Source: Arion vulgaris | Taxonomy: Eukaryota; Mollusca; Gastropoda; Stylommatophora; Arionidae | Direction of reading: 5' to 3' | DNA length: 64,000 nucleotides | Assembly: GCA_020796225.1 (NCBI GenBank) | Contig: CM036756.1 | Location: 68,879,152-68,943,151, forward strand | Shown: in pieces, positions 11,950-23,689 of the stretch | Position numbering within the stretch: the first letter of the stretch is position 1 | Layout of the letters: the number at the start of each line of letters is the position of its first letter | Program-made: the position numbers and the translations under genes | The notes under the pieces: model-generated | Database searches by the model: none | What the model saw: the letters and a program-made list of their open reading frames with translations, nothing else | Told to the model about the DNA's origin: nothing

Positions 11950-12140
11950 ACAAAGGAAAACGCCGGCCGGGCAAAAGGTGGACCTGAGAGATAACAGGGG
12001 AGACGATTGATTTCACCTACACTGCGATCAAGGATCTCTGGACAAATATCCCGATAGCTCCACGCAAGAACGAACCGGCTACATTTGGCTCTAGAGGCGA
12101 GTACCAAACACAAGGCCACAGAGACCCACATGTAACATTA
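11950..12140 (+). mobile_element. LINE 3' fragment
   Basis: The block from GCCGGCCGGGCAAAAGGTGG through GACCTGAGAGATAACAGGGG aligns with 30205-30255 (GGCCGGCCACGAAAAGATGG, then ACCTCAGAGATAACAG). That block encodes the basic GRPRKDG motif at the C-terminus of LINE proteins. It has no intact frame. Confidence 0.5.
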
Positions 12141-12144
12141 ATAA

Positions 12145-12885
12145 TAATATGAGTTTAGTTAAGATGATGACGATATCATCAGTGAAAAAGGAAATGGTAG
12201 GAGTTATGGGTTAGTAGAATGCTTATAAAATAAAACAAAGGCAGGAAAATCATATTCATGGAAGTCCTAGGAAGAAACTAAAAAATGGTTTGTGTTCTTG
12301 AAATATGATTAGCGATAAAGTCAGAGAAGTAAAATAAAGCACCATGAATGTATGACACGGGCGCTTGGGCCTTTTTGGACAGCGATGCTTTCTACAGTAC
12401 AAATACTATATCGCATTGGGCCGAAGGGTGATTTTTTCGGATTTTACCGTGATTGTTTTACACTTGCGAGAGGCACTGACGATCTAAAGGTGGATGCCAT
12501 TCGTTAGGAAATTCTCAGCATACTTCACGAAGAAGATGTGTCAATCTTTGCTTCATTATCCAGTTTAGTCCGTTCTCAAGATACTCTAAATTAGATCCTC
12601 ATAGCACGCTGGAAAGACTCGGAAATGTTCTAATCTCCACTACATTATGTTTAAAAACATTGTTACAATATAACAGATAATATGTTGTTACCAGCGTTTA
12701 ACGACTGATCACACCTGTTCTGTTTTGATTAATCAAATGTCTCTTGCCTCTAACAAAGAGTTGGTATCTGGCAGTTCCAATTTCCCCTTTTATCTCCTTT
12801 GCACTGGATAGGGATATAGATTAATACATGCTATCAAAGTCATCTATTTGCCCTGTTTCTGTTATGCGCTTGATGATATATTTAT
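12145..12885. other. Unannotated stretch
   Basis: No repeat family or coding domain recognised. Confidence 0.4.
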
Positions 12886-12889
12886 TATC

Positions 12890-13330
12890 CAGACACGATG
12901 GGTAGGACACGTGGCTGGAATACCGGATTGCAGAATACCCAAACGACTCTTTTATAGTGAGATGCATAGCGGTAAACGCTCCCAGGAAATCGTTTGGCAT
13001 AAATGTTCACAACTGGGAGAATTTTGTTCAAGACAGATCAGCCTGGCGCACACTTCTTCGACACGGTTCTTCGGCCATGGAAGAAAGGTAGAACAGCCCT
13101 GATGAAACAAAAACATCAAAATAAAAATAAAAACTCCCCACAAGTGCAAGTATACCTTATACCTTGCCCACACTGTACAAGAACATTTCAAGCCTGCATA
13201 GGGCTCACTAGTCATCTACGCACACAGACAAACATAACGCAACTACATTTCTTTGGATGAAAATTGTGTGGTCATCATCACCCGTGATGGACGAGCATCA
13301 TCATACTATCCGTTGACTTTCGTTCCTCGA
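12890..13330 (+). mobile_element. Zinc-finger LINE, 3' end, degenerate copy
   Basis: Encodes RWVGHVAGIPDCRIPKRLFY and then, after frameshifts, the C-terminal C2H2 finger region CPHCTRTFQACIGLTSHLRT at about 13157-13216. The last histidine of the finger is replaced by Gln (TSHLRTQ), so the finger is broken. The 3' untranslated part (13220-13330) recurs at 53866-53990. Same superfamily as 28298 and 55958, but a different subfamily. Confidence 0.8.
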
Positions 13331-13533
13331 CCATTGCAGTATCAGCCAAGTGATACATGCTCATTGCCTTGTATTCCCGAATGTCTGTTGCAAAAATATA
13401 TGTTAAATATATCATTTTGGATGGAGGCAAACCATTCCTGACATAAACAACGAATCTAATCTTCTTGAGCATATTAATTGAGTCGCTCAGTAGACACGCA
13501 TGTGTGAACTCTTGTGTACTTACCCACTTCAGA

Positions 13534-13795
13534 GTTATTATCTTCTTCTTCTTTGCGTTCGTTCTTTACGACCAATTTTAATCACTCTTTGTGGTATGTT
13601 TGATTTATACCAAGAACGTGTATACGTTGCACATTAGTTTGGTAGGCCCCTAAGCGCATAGACTTCTACACATTTAGGACACTTGCATCCGATTTCAGCC
13701 AAACCTCCTTAGTCGCCTCTTATGACATGCGTGGCAAGTAACAGTGGTTCTATTCTTTACACCCCAAATTTGGGCCATGGTAACCACTAGGGCGA
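13534..13795 (-). mobile_element. GAA-tailed SINE family C, copy 2
   Basis: Full-length inverse copy: (CTT)n at 13545, then TTTGCGTTCGTTCTTTACGA, ending TGGTAACCACTAGGGCG. One of five copies. Confidence 0.85.
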
Positions 13796-14119
13796 GAGTC
13801 ATAGTTAAAACTTTGATCTTTATTGTGAGGCTGTTCGTAGTTACAGCAAAGACACCGCTGTCCTCCTTGACAGTTTTGCATCTCCAACTCATAGTAAATG
13901 CCCATGCACACCGATTGTTGCGAATCACTGGTACATCAGTGTAACACACATCATCACCACACCGTGTGTATTCATCCACCATCTCATTAACCTTCGTATT
14001 TACAATAGTAGAAACTTGTTCACTGCAATTTTCACCGCGGACTGAAGTATCGATAAGGAAATCAACAATCGATGCACACAAGCTGAAGAGGTAATGGGAC
14101 AGTTAACACCACTGTTGTC

Positions 14120-14560
14120 ACATAAAGACATACCGCTAAAAACTAAAGCAAATCTTATAAGAACGATTTTCTGGCCAACACTATGTTACCAATGCTAAAA
14201 AATGGCGAATAACAGTAGCTAATGAGCGGAAAATCATAGCGACTGAGATGATGTGTCTTAGAAGAGCCGCAGGTGTGACAATAAGAGATAAAATTAGAAA
14301 TGAAGAAATCAGAAGAAGACTGGATGTGAAACCAGTCACGCAATTCCCAAAAGAACAACAGATTAAATGGTTTGGACACCTGACAAGAATGCCTGATATC
14401 GTCTACACAGAGAGCCACACAGAAAAGTATAACGAGTACAGAGCAAGAGGAAGACCACGCAAAAATGAAGCATCATCATCATTAAGAAAATGAATAACAA
14501 CTTACAAAGTGCATTAGAACAAGCACACGCAAGATCCCTACACCCTTCCTCTAAACACTT
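14120..14560 (+). mobile_element. LINE C-terminal fragment, LRRAAGV family
   Basis: The open frame at 14248-14493 gives MMCLRRAAGVTIRDK, then EEIRRRLDVKPVTQF, then IKWFGHLTRMP, then RGRPRKN. This is the typical basic C-terminal tail of a non-LTR retrotransposon polyprotein. An ATC-type tail follows at 14470-14480. A second copy lies at 62090-62760 on the minus strand. Confidence 0.8.
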
Positions 14561-14789
14561 CTATAAAGAAGTAAATGGTGGTAGAGAAGAAGAAAATTGT
14601 TCTGGGCAGCTTCTGTTGAGTGTGATGTGGACTGGAATATTGATGTTGATATCTACAGTCATTGGTACCTATGTACTGCTAAGATTAATATCTATATGTC
14701 TACATATCTGCTTGATAACAACTTCCACCTTTTTTCATAATTTACCTATTTTTCAGTTTCGTCCATTTTGGTATATATATATATATAGA

Positions 14790-15095
14790 TATATTTCTTT
14801 CATATCGCTATACATTACACAGGACCTGCAAGTAATTTCTCCATACCGTTCTATTTTGGAATACTCGTTTAATATCTTCTATGAAACCGAGTCCAATATT
14901 TCTCGCCTCTCGCAGCAATGCTCATTTCATGGTTTTCATAAAGCGTCCTTTCTTTCTTGAATCATACAACGTCCGCTTGAATGATTGCTTTCTGAATCGT
15001 TGATCATTCTTTCTTATATATCCAACATATCTCTACCTTCTCTACCTTACAACATATGTTACTAGTGGTTGACCAGACATTTCTTGATGGCCATA
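14790..15095 (-). mobile_element. LINE 3' fragment, decayed
   Basis: Shares TATACATTACACAGG, CCATACCGTTCTATTTTGG, ATTTCTCGCCTCTCGCAG and GTGGTTGACCAGACATTTCT with 16265-16830, 51530-51690 and 63072-63285. On the minus strand these encode the LINE C-terminus. Frame is lost. Confidence 0.65.
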
Positions 15096-15189
15096 AAATA
15101 AAATAGCTCTCTAGGAGCTAGTTAAAATGTTGATGACATAAAGTAAACTTGTCTGTGAAAGATCTTAAGCGTGTTTGGTCAAGTAATGT

Positions 15190-15500
15190 CTCTAACCAAG
15201 AATTGTTTGCACAGTGTCAACAAGAGAGTATGGGCACCAATATTCAAAAGAGACGGTGGAGATAGATTAAATAAGATAATACCTATCGAGACTTACTCTA
15301 TCATGAAAACTGCACTGAGATAGACACCAGAGGGTAAATTAAAACGTAAATTACCAAAAAACGACATGGAAGGAAACAGTAGAACAAGAACTGAAAGAAA
15401 TGAATCACAGCTAGAAAACAAAACAAAGGACGGCCAGGGACAGAGAAGAATGGTATGCATTTGTTGATGCCCTAAGCGCCTGCGTCTTCACAGGCTAGAG
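15190..15500 (+). mobile_element. LINE C-terminal fragment
   Basis: With stop codons ignored, the plus strand reads IMKTALR, TPEGKLKRKLPK, then after a frameshift VEQELKEMNHS and DREEWYAFVDALSAC. This is the terminal basic and tryptophan-containing region of LINE proteins. A poly-AG run follows at 15508-15532. Dead copy. Confidence 0.65.
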
Positions 15501-16007
15501 AAAAGAAAGAGAGGAGAGAGAGAGAGAGAGTAAACACAAAGCCTCAAGCATGAGTAGCTAGAATACGGAAGTTATGGACATCTCAACAAAGAAGACTGCA
15601 CCAAAGTGCACCATCCAAGTAAATGAGACGTTTCTACGACACTGTCTGCAACTTAAATACATTACAATTCTGAACGCATCATAAAGTAAATGTAGGTCAT
15701 GAAACAAACCAACCAGTCATAACATCGTGAACATGTTCATTTTATTTCAACATTCAAAAAAGTTTATTTACAAAATGGCATATGAATGTTCATATTTACA
15801 ATGACATAAGATCATGTTCACAATTTATGAAACCATATAACACAGACAATATGTGGATCTTATAAAAATATTGAAAAAAATGAAATGAATTCTTCAAAAA
15901 GTATCCGTAACAAACACGGGATTAAACCATTTCTTTTTCAACATAATCATGATTACTTAATCACTTTCACTGCTTATTACTTACGTATAACTTTAAGACA
16001 TTCTTTC

Positions 16008-16008
16008 A

Positions 16009-16044
<36 letters not shown>

Positions 16045-16196
16045 TGGCGGCTCGTGATCACTTTTGTTGGTGGGGCCAGACATTTTTTCCGGATTAATCA
16101 TGGTTTTGGATTGCTATATTTTAATGTATAAATGAATAAATACACGTTAAACATTATTTTAGGTGGGACCCGGCCCCACTGGCCCTAATGACGAGC

Positions 16197-16262
<66 letters not shown>
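16008..16262. repeat. TA microsatellite interrupted by a hAT MITE
   Basis: TA repeats at 16008-16039 and 16201-16262 flank the MITE at 16042-16200, so the element landed in a TA tract, or the tracts grew on each side. Confidence 0.85.
16042..16200. mobile_element. hAT MITE, copy 1
   Basis: Left end CAGTGGCGGCTCGTGATCA; right end CTAATGACGAGCCACT, which lacks a few bases of the consensus CGAGCCGCCACTG. Internal GTTGGTGGGGCCAGAC and GGCCCCACTGGCC are shared with the copies at 18027, 42213 and 46913. Confidence 0.85.
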
Positions 16263-16264
<2 letters not shown>

Positions 16265-16265
<1 letters not shown>

Positions 16266-16830
16266 TCTCGAACCGTTATACGTTACATACGGCATACAAG
16301 TAATTTCTCCATATCGCTCTGTCCTGGCCAACTCTCTCAGTCTCTTCTGTGGAATTTAGTTTGATATTTCTGACTTCTCTAAGTAAAGTTCGTTTAAAGG
16401 TTTACCTAGGGCGTTCTATCTTTTTTTGAGCCTTTTCCTGCAACATCACTTCCTGCTTTGTTAATCTTTTGTAATTTCTTCTAAAGGTATGATCAACATA
16501 TCTCCATCTTCTCTTTTTTTATAACAGTTGTTACTACTGGTTGACCAGACATTTCTTCTAAAGGTATTATCAACATATCTCCATCTTCTCTTTCTTATAA
16601 TAGTTGTTACTACTGGTTGACCAGACATTTCTTCTAAAGGTATTATCAACATATCTCCATCTTCTCTTTCTTATAACAGTTGTTACTACTGGTTGACCAG
16701 ACATTTCTCTGATATCAACACCTCTTCTGAATTTGTCCCATTTTATGTTAGCTATTTTTCGCTGACATCTATTTTCAAATGCATTCAACCTACTTTCTGT
16801 ATCTTTAGTCATTTTCCAACTCTATCTGTC
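16265..16830 (-). mobile_element. LINE 3' fragment with internal triplication
   Basis: On the minus strand it encodes RLNAFENRCQRKIANIKWD, then REMSGQPVVTT, followed by repeats of a segment and then the 3' terminal region. The ENRC-R block is the LINE post-thumb motif. A 76-77 bp segment (16480-16705) occurs three times in tandem, which is a local duplication rather than a family feature. Confidence 0.7.
16480..16710. repeat. 76-77 bp tandem triplication inside LINE
   Basis: The block beginning TCTAAAGGTATTATCAACAT and ending TTGACCAGACATTTCT recurs at 16480, 16557 and 16633 with only a few changes. Confidence 0.9.
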
Positions 16831-16849
16831 ATATGTTAGGATTGGTAAT

Positions 16850-18015
16850 ATAGAACGACTTTTCCTAAGACTTTACTAAATAAAAGGAAAAAGTGCCTTT
16901 TCCCGCAGATAAAATCAAATGCAATCATGAGACTGTAATAAGTAAGACTCCTCTTCAAGAACTTAGAAAACGTTATCACTTTAAGGTTGATCACTGCTTC
17001 CTTTGATTATATTCAATTTCTCGTCTGAAAGTATACACAGAAGTAAAACATTAAAATAAAAATAATTCTTCAATTCTGATGATGGTTAAGAATATATTGC
17101 TTGACTTTGTTCTTTTGTTGAGTATTTAAGATTTTTCAGAGATTTTCAAAGTCAAAATGTTTTGTAACAATCCTTTTTGAAAATAAAAAAAACAAACTAT
17201 GCAGCCGCTATGCTATTTAAAGCGGCGCTCTCTAACGCAGCTTCTTTTTTCAAATACATTACAAGCCCAATATTTTCTTAAACCTCCTACAACGTTAATC
17301 AGAATTTTTAAAAAAGTATTTTGAATAATATTACGTTCAAGCTATGTCGCTGCACTTTCAGTGAACACGGTGTTCACACATTTACAATCTTGATTTCTTT
17401 GGTAACAATTCAATTGTCCCGCTACCCTTCCACTTCTTGCTTTGCAGTGGAGAAAAGCACTGACATCTCACATCATCCTTTCAAACAAATAGTACATATG
17501 AGTCGACTCTGCATTGAGAGACCGACCATCACGTGTATTTAACTTTCAAGAAGCGTATCCAGACAGTTTGAGTTCATAGTTAGACAAGTGGGTTCTTTAT
17601 GTATCCGCAATATCAACATTTCTTCTAAATTGATATTATAACTTAATCTGTATGAACTATGAAATGTGTGTAACAATTATTCATTAGCATCATCTGTCCT
17701 TTAAAACATGGCTAAACAGCAACGGATCAACAGCTTAAATTTTGAATGGGAAGATGTTTTAAAGAAAAATGGCAAATCCGTGTTTATTGTGTGATAGTAG
17801 CTTACCTATTAGTAAAATCAAAAGTAAGGTATAACGACAAAAAAACTTTAATATTGAATATCTTTTGAATTCTGATTATCCACTGAACATTATAATTTTC
17901 TCAATTTGCAGCGAATATGTATTGTTAGATTTCATTATTTATGTCATATTTTGAAATATAAAAAAAAAGTAATCGTTTAGTCAGGATTGAGCTGTCATCT
18001 GTTATCAATAAAAAA
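16850..18015. other. Unannotated AT-rich stretch
   Basis: No coding domain or repeated family recognised. Confidence 0.4.
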
Positions 18016-18026
18016 AAAATATTACT

Positions 18027-18195
18027 CAGTGGTGGCTCGTCATTAAGGGCCAGTGGAGCCAGCCCCCACCCCCAAATCATGTGTAACATGTATATATTAT
18101 TTTATATATTGAAATATAACCTAACCCAAAACTAAGATTTTTTTCGAAAATATGTGTCTGGCCCCACCAACAAAAATGATCACGAGCCGCCACTG
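18027..18195. mobile_element. hAT MITE, copy 2, with perfect 8-bp TSD
   Basis: 169 bp in inverse orientation to copy 1. The termini are CAGTGGTGGCTCGTCATTA and ATCACGAGCCGCCACTG. The flanks ATATTACT (18019-18026) and ATATTACT (18196-18203) are identical, and an 8-bp duplication is the hallmark of the hAT superfamily. Confidence 0.95.
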
Positions 18196-18317
18196 ATATT
18201 ACTAATAATTTTACTTTATTTTTATTATTATTACAGTTATTATTATTATTATTGTAATCGTCACACGGCTCCCGTGTCTTCACAGCCATCAGTTAGATGA
18301 GCCAATATGACCTAATA

Positions 18318-18574
18318 CAGGGTGTTCAAGATAATTGCAGCCTGTGAATGGAGCTAATCTGGCATATATGTATGGAAATGGGAAGGTTCAGTTATGACGT
18401 AGTATAGGGCAAGGTTGTGTGACAGTGTGTAATTGTAGTGCGGGAAGGGCGATGAACAAATGTGACGTAGGACGAGCTAGTCAGAACCGGTTTAAATAGT
18501 AAATACACACAATTCAATTTGTACCTGGCAACTTTCGAATTTTCAATGGGGCTGCAATTATCTTGAACACCCTG
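18318..18574. mobile_element. Mariner-type MITE, copy 1
   Basis: 257 bp with perfect-looking terminal inverted repeats CAGGGTGTTCAAGATAATTG and CAATTATCTTGAACACCCTG. It is flanked by TA on both sides (18316-18317 and 18575-18576), the target of Tc1/mariner elements. A second copy of the same length lies at 63685-63941. No transposase frame. Confidence 0.92.
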
Positions 18575-18832
18575 TATATAAACATGATGGACAACATTGA
18601 TCTAAAGAATCTTAACTGTGAATTTAAAAACATCAATTCTTCGCAAGATGTTAATTATTATTTTGCATGTCTGCACCACCAACATAACCTGAACTAACCA
18701 AGACTCGAGATAAGATTGAAAGTTCACTTCATGACCTAAATGAGCTTTAATCTAGTATAGAGAAAATAAACACAACCAAAATAAACATATTGTAACTTTA
18801 GCAAGTGCAGAAAGTACACAATGTTTGACAAT

Positions 18833-18922
18833 GGGATCCACTAACATTGTTTCATCAGAAGGTTTCATCAGTGGGATCCACTAGCACTGTTTCATCAGAA
18901 GGTTTAATCAGTGGGATCCAGA
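18833..18922. repeat. 40-bp direct repeat, 2.2 copies
   Basis: GGGATCCACTAACATTGTTT and its variants recur at 18833, 18873 and 18913. Confidence 0.85.
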
Positions 18923-18964
18923 AGACTTTAAGAAAACGATATTAACACATACTATTAATTAGTG

Positions 18965-19080
18965 GTCGTCTTTAGCTTAAGCAGTAGTGAGCTCGATCAC
19001 AACTCGAGCGTAACTGGTTGAAATCTCGCGGTGGGAAATTTGGAAGGAAATAAGTTCCGTTGATTTTTACGAACGGTAAA
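18965..19080 (+). mobile_element. tRNA-like SINE head, single copy
   Basis: AGCTTAAGCAGTAGTGAGCTC resembles a polymerase III A box and GGTTGAAATCTCG a B box, about 40 bp apart. No second copy was recognised, so this is tentative. Confidence 0.4.
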
Positions 19081-19326
19081 AATATACCTCACCAATGACA
19101 AACTACTGGATGTATAAGTTTTTGTTTAGAAAATCGACGACTCGTTTACTATGGTTGATGTATAAATCCTATTATGGATATGCCATGTTTTTCATTTTTT
19201 CCTTTAATTATTATAGACACAACAAGACTTAGAAAATAACGATGTAACGTTGTGTGTAACGCTGATTGGCTACCGAATTGAAAAAAGGTTGTGGCTGAAT
19301 TGAATTCGTGTCCTATTCGTGTTACA

Positions 19327-19525
19327 TTTATTTCGTTATTCGTTTTATTCCAGATTTTCCTTAGATACGTTTGTATTTGGTCGTCCATTTGTGTTTCATT
19401 TTAATTTGTCACTCCTGTTTGTTCGTTTGCTTGATAAAGGCCTTGTTGGTCAAAACGTTGCTGTTTATCGTCACTGTTTCTGTATTTTGTAAAACTATAG
19501 TACTTTGTTTGTACGTGTTTCACTA
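19327..19525 (+). repeat. Dispersed repeat shared with 49668-49865
   Basis: Ordered matches include TTATTTCGTTATT, AAGGCCTTGTTGGTCAAAAC, GTTGCTGTTTATCGTCAC and TTTTGTAAAACTATAGTACT. The block AAGGCC..TTGGTC.AAACGTTGCTG resembles the 3' region of some retroelements. The type is not resolved. Confidence 0.6.
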
Positions 19526-19854
19526 TTTACCAAGTTTTATTGCAGTCTTCCCCCTATTTCGATATTTGTCCTATTTTCACATTGCAGGTGTATATACAAA
19601 TTCAGTTGCAGTTTTCTTAATTATTGACCGATTTTTATGGTAATATACTCATTTTGTAGGTAAATAAATTTTCTTTCAAATAGATCTAAATGAAATACAC
19701 AGTGGGTCTTAGCGGCTCAAGGGAGCCAATCAGTTACCATGACGAATTGAATAATGGCCAGTAATAAACATTTTAAATGAAATGATGGTTTCACGTGAAA
19801 ATAAAAAAAAATTAATACAGAGGTAGGATTACATGAATGTTTCGTCCGTAACAC

Positions 19855-19863
19855 ACACACACA

Positions 19864-19931
<68 letters not shown>

Positions 19932-19945
19932 TACAAACATACATA
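19855..19945. repeat. CA/TA compound microsatellite
   Basis: CA run, then about 55 bp of TA, then CA again. The CA-rich tail continues irregularly to about 20090. Open frames through it are low-complexity. Confidence 0.95.
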
Positions 19946-20139
19946 CATATATATATTTACGAGATACACAACAACACACCTCGTTAAACACATGCACACG
20001 AGGAAACATACACACAACGGCCCATACACACACATCCACGCATACATATACAATCGTACACTAATACAACACACACGCACAGACACATAATATCATATTC
20101 TTATGGTAAATAACATTGTTTGGTGATACAGCTCTAATG

Positions 20140-20188
20140 CAGCGTTTCCCAAAGTGGGCGGTACTCTGAAAAAGTTTAGGAATCTGTG
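20140..20188. mobile_element. Minimal 49-bp hAT remnant with perfect TSD
   Basis: Left end CAGCGTTTCCCAAAGTGG; right end AAGTTTAGGAATCTGTG, an imperfect inverse. The 8-bp flanks CTCTAATG at 20132-20139 and 20189-20196 are identical. It is therefore an internally deleted hAT element reduced to little more than its two ends, related to the one at 23690-23975. Confidence 0.85.
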
Positions 20189-20249
20189 CTCTAATGTCTA
20201 TAAATTGTATACAACAACAGGCAACGACACACATAGTAAACGGAAACAG

Positions 20250-20748
20250 AGGAATGGGACGACAATGCAAGAGCAGGTCTGATGAAACAGCAGAATGGGA
20301 CGACAATGCAATAACAGGACTGATGAAACAACAAAATGGAACGACAATGCAATAACAGGACTGATGAAACAGCAAAATGGGACGACAATGCAAGAGCAGG
20401 ACTGATGAAACAGCAGAAAGGGACGACAATGCAAGAGCAGGACTGATGAAACAGCAAAATGGGACGACAATGCAAGAGCAGGACTGATGAAACAGCAGAA
20501 AGGGACGACAATGCAAGAGCAGGACTGATGAAACAGCAAAATGGGACGACAATGCTAGAGCAGGACTGATGAAACAGCAGAAAGGGACGACAATGCAAGA
20601 GCAGGACTGATGAAACAGCAAAATGGGACGACAATGCAAGAGCAGGACTGATGAAACAGCAGAATGGGACGACAATGCAAGAGCAGGACTGATGAAACAG
20701 CAGAAAGGGACGACAATGCAAGAGCAGGACTGATGAAACAGCAGAGTC
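20250..20748. repeat. 41-bp minisatellite, about 12 units
   Basis: Units GGGACGACAATGCAAGAGCA plus GGACTGATGAAACAGCAGAA. Variants ending in AGAAA, AAAAT and AGAAT alternate. Open on the minus strand in all frames as a 41-residue repeat; not considered coding. Confidence 0.95.
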
Positions 20749-20944
20749 CATGAACACTTCTACATGCGAAGTGCATAAAATAGCCACCCCCCGTGCACTA
20801 TACTTCACATTGACACAGGAAGCGTACAAGTGGAACGAGATGAGATGACACCGCCAGTGTACAAGAGGAACAATGTGAAATGACTGAAATAAAGTGAAAA
20901 AACTTAACTAATTTGGTGAAAATATTTTTTAAAAGCCACCCTAA

Positions 20945-21328
20945 AGCCACTTGTCCACACTGAACACATATTTCTGTCTACCCTACACACAACACGGACG
21001 TGCTTACACACACTGAACACATATTTCTGTCTACCCTACAAACAACACGGACGTGCTTACACACACTGAACACATATTTCTGTCTACCCTACAAACAACA
21101 CGGACGTGCTTACACACACTGAACACATATTTCTGTCTACCCTACACACAACACGAACGTGCTTGCACACACTGTACACATATTTCTGTCTACCCTACAC
21201 ACAACACGAACGTGCTTGCACACACTGAACACATATTTCTCTCTACCCTACACACAACACGAACGTGCTTGCACACTGAACACATGTTTCTGTCTACCCT
21301 ACACACAACACCGACGTGCTTGCCCACA
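20945..21328. repeat. 52-bp minisatellite, about 7 units
   Basis: Units contain TGAACACATATTTCTGTCTA and CCCTACACACAACACGGACG. The last two units are shortened. Confidence 0.93.
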
Positions 21329-21594
21329 TATTTCAATCATACGGTTTAATATATCTGATTCGGTGTCAACACATTTGTAACAGAAGGCATTTATGATGTC
21401 TGCTCTATCCATACTTCTTCCACCTTACAATGGATACATTTTCATCCGGTTTAGCTGCATTTTCATGTTCCTTGGCCTTGAATATCCAGATCAGTGCAAT
21501 TTATTGAAGCAGGAATGCTAATCGATAAGTGTACCGATTCAATGCGATCCTCATAGAGTCGGTTACTATCATTGTATACGTCACTCTTTACAAA

Positions 21595-21638
21595 ATACAC
21601 ACACACACGCACGCACACGCTCGTGCACACGCATGCAT

Positions 21639-21684
<46 letters not shown>

Positions 21685-21745
21685 ATACACACGCACATAC
21701 ACTCACTCACACGCACGCATATATAAATACATATTTGCACATAAC
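21595..21745. repeat. CA/TA compound microsatellite
   Basis: CA/CG-rich run, about 45 bp of TA, then CA-rich again; same structure as 19855-19945. Confidence 0.9.
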
Positions 21746-22235
21746 ACACACACACGAACATTGACACGAAATGATCACAATTCTTCAATAAATATTAACC
21801 AAACCGAATAAAACAACAATTAACTTCATTTGTTATAAAAGAAAAACAAATCTCATCAAATCTCAGTTTTCAAATAAGTATAGATACCTCGAGAGCCTTA
21901 ATGAACTAAGTGCAATAAATAACACAGATTTCCCACTGATATGGAACAGTTTCATATAAACACACAATGCAACCCGTAATTAAGTTTTAATTAGAGCAAA
22001 CACATACAACATTTAGACAGTTACAAAAAAAACCAAATAGTATATAATGTACAATGGTGAAATGACATCGATTCTAACAGGTTTTTCAATCATTTTGTTC
22101 TCAAATTCTCTAGGCAAAAGATAACTTAGCGTCTCTTCCTATCCGAACTGAATTGTAACACACAAGCTACAATAATAAAAAAAATGTACATACTAAATGG
22201 TAATCAGAACGAATCTCCCTCCTCAATCCATAAAT
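21746..22235. other. Unannotated stretch
   Basis: Nothing recognised. Confidence 0.4.
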
Positions 22236-22239
22236 CTGA

Positions 22240-22585
22240 GAAACGCAAGACAAACACAGAAGACCACAACATTGGGTGACAACCCGGTATCAGTGTGACG
22301 ACAAAAGAAGAAGAAGAACTGCAAGACAAACACAGAAGACCACAACATTGGGCTACATGAACCGGTATCAGCGTGACGCTGACACAAAAGAAGAAGAAGA
22401 TGAAGAAAGACAACCGCAAGACAAACACAGAAGACCACGACAATGGGTGACAACCCGGTAGCAATGTATCGACAAAAGAAGAAGAAGAAGGAGAACTGCA
22501 CGACAAACACAGAAGATCACGACACTGGGCTACAACCCGATATCAATGTGGCCACAATAGAAGAAGAATAAGAAGAACAGGCAAC
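22240..22585 (+). repeat. Four tandem LINE 3' tails, each with (GAA)n
   Basis: The block CAAGACAAACACAGAAGACC, then TGGGTGACAACCCGGTA, then GTGTGACGACAAAAGAAGAAG recurs four times (about 22245, 22320, 22408, 22498), each ending in a short GAA run. It matches the last 80 bp of the LINEs at 8770-8850 and 60350-60420. Only the tail is present, repeated head to tail, so it arose by tandem duplication primed at the GAA runs rather than by four insertions. Confidence 0.85.
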
Positions 22586-23112
22586 AAGTAGCAATAATAA
22601 TACAGCTGCTATTTATGTTTCCACCAACTTTGAGATACATCCACAATAGAGTTAGAAGGTGAAGTTGGCAAAGAAATGGAGATACGGTCTCGGATGAGTG
22701 AAAATAAAGACATAAACATATTCAACCTGTCGTGGATATATTTATACAACTATTGTCTCTATTAACCGTACACTTTAACTGTCTAATGATTCTGTAAACT
22801 AAGAATGGTTCATTATACCCTGATAGCTAACATCTGAGTAATACATTGAATCTACTAAAGAAAGAAATAATCTCAGCTGTAACATTGTTCTCAAATTTCC
22901 AGTTTGCTTACAAAAATGTTATTTTTTATTTTAACTGTCTTCTCCCTCACATAACTAGCAATGCAAGCATATTCAAAGTAGATAAATATTCCCTGGAATC
23001 AACGTTTGAGGAAAACAAAACTTGCAAGAATATCAACTTTCTTGTAGATGTGCAGCAAGAAGAGAGTAAATTCAACATGTGTTAAGAATATATATCAATA
23101 TTAGTTTACAAT
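22586..23112. other. Unannotated stretch
   Basis: An open frame at 22846-23085 (+) encodes 79 residues without a recognisable domain and is AT-driven. Nothing else seen. Confidence 0.4.
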
Positions 23113-23114
23113 CA

Positions 23115-23515
23115 TGTCTTCTCATCATCATCATTAAGGTGCGTATTCTTTATAGGACGTTGCTCTCTTTACAGCACATCTGAAATTCACTCTGTCTCTG
23201 CCAGTTCACCCACTTCGCCGATGGTCATGTTCATGGTTTCTTTAATATCTTGTAGCCATCTTCTTCTTTGTCTGCCTCTGCCTCCTGGGACCCTGCCCTC
23301 TAGTATTGTTCTTTCCAGGCCATCGTGACGAAACATACATGTGCAGGCAAGGCCAGGTTACATACATGTGACCAAAGTATGTAATTTTTCTGTATAGTAT
23401 GTTGTCTATCAGCCAATTCTCTTTAACATTTAGTTCTTTCAGGACATCAGTGTTCTTTCTTTTTCTGTCCATGGTATTCGTAGGATCTTTCATGTCTTCT
23501 ACTTGGTATAATTAT
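23115..23515 (-). mobile_element. LINE RT C-terminal fragment
   Basis: On the minus strand: LKELNVKENWL, then ITYFGHM, then GQGPRRQRQTKKK, WLQDIKETMNM, followed at 23125-23137 by the family's ATG-repeat tail. Same family as 415-840. A small duplication, CATACATGT, marks an internal indel near 23330-23370. Confidence 0.75.
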
Positions 23516-23689
23516 CTTTTTTAATGAGAAACAATTGTATTAGTTTCTCTCTATCTTCAGATCTTGTAAAACCTTAATTAGACTTCAAGAATCGATACAA
23601 TAATCTCTGATCAGTGGTTTTTCTCATGGGAAAAAATAACATTGACGTGTAAACACATGGCGGATTGGCACATGTCTTATGTTCCACAC

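Noticed and set aside
14490..14960. 156-codon frame (+) with hydrophobic stretches
   Set aside because: It starts after the tail of one LINE and runs into the inverse of another. No domain; open by chance in AT-rich sequence.
20061..20829. Open frames of more than 200 codons on the minus strand
   Set aside because: They run through the 41-bp minisatellite, exist in several frames at once, and carry only the repeat peptide. No splice or start context supports a gene.
22846..23085. 79-codon frame (+) beginning MNLLKKEIISAV
   Set aside because: No domain, no splice partners recognised, AT-biased codons. Left as unannotated.
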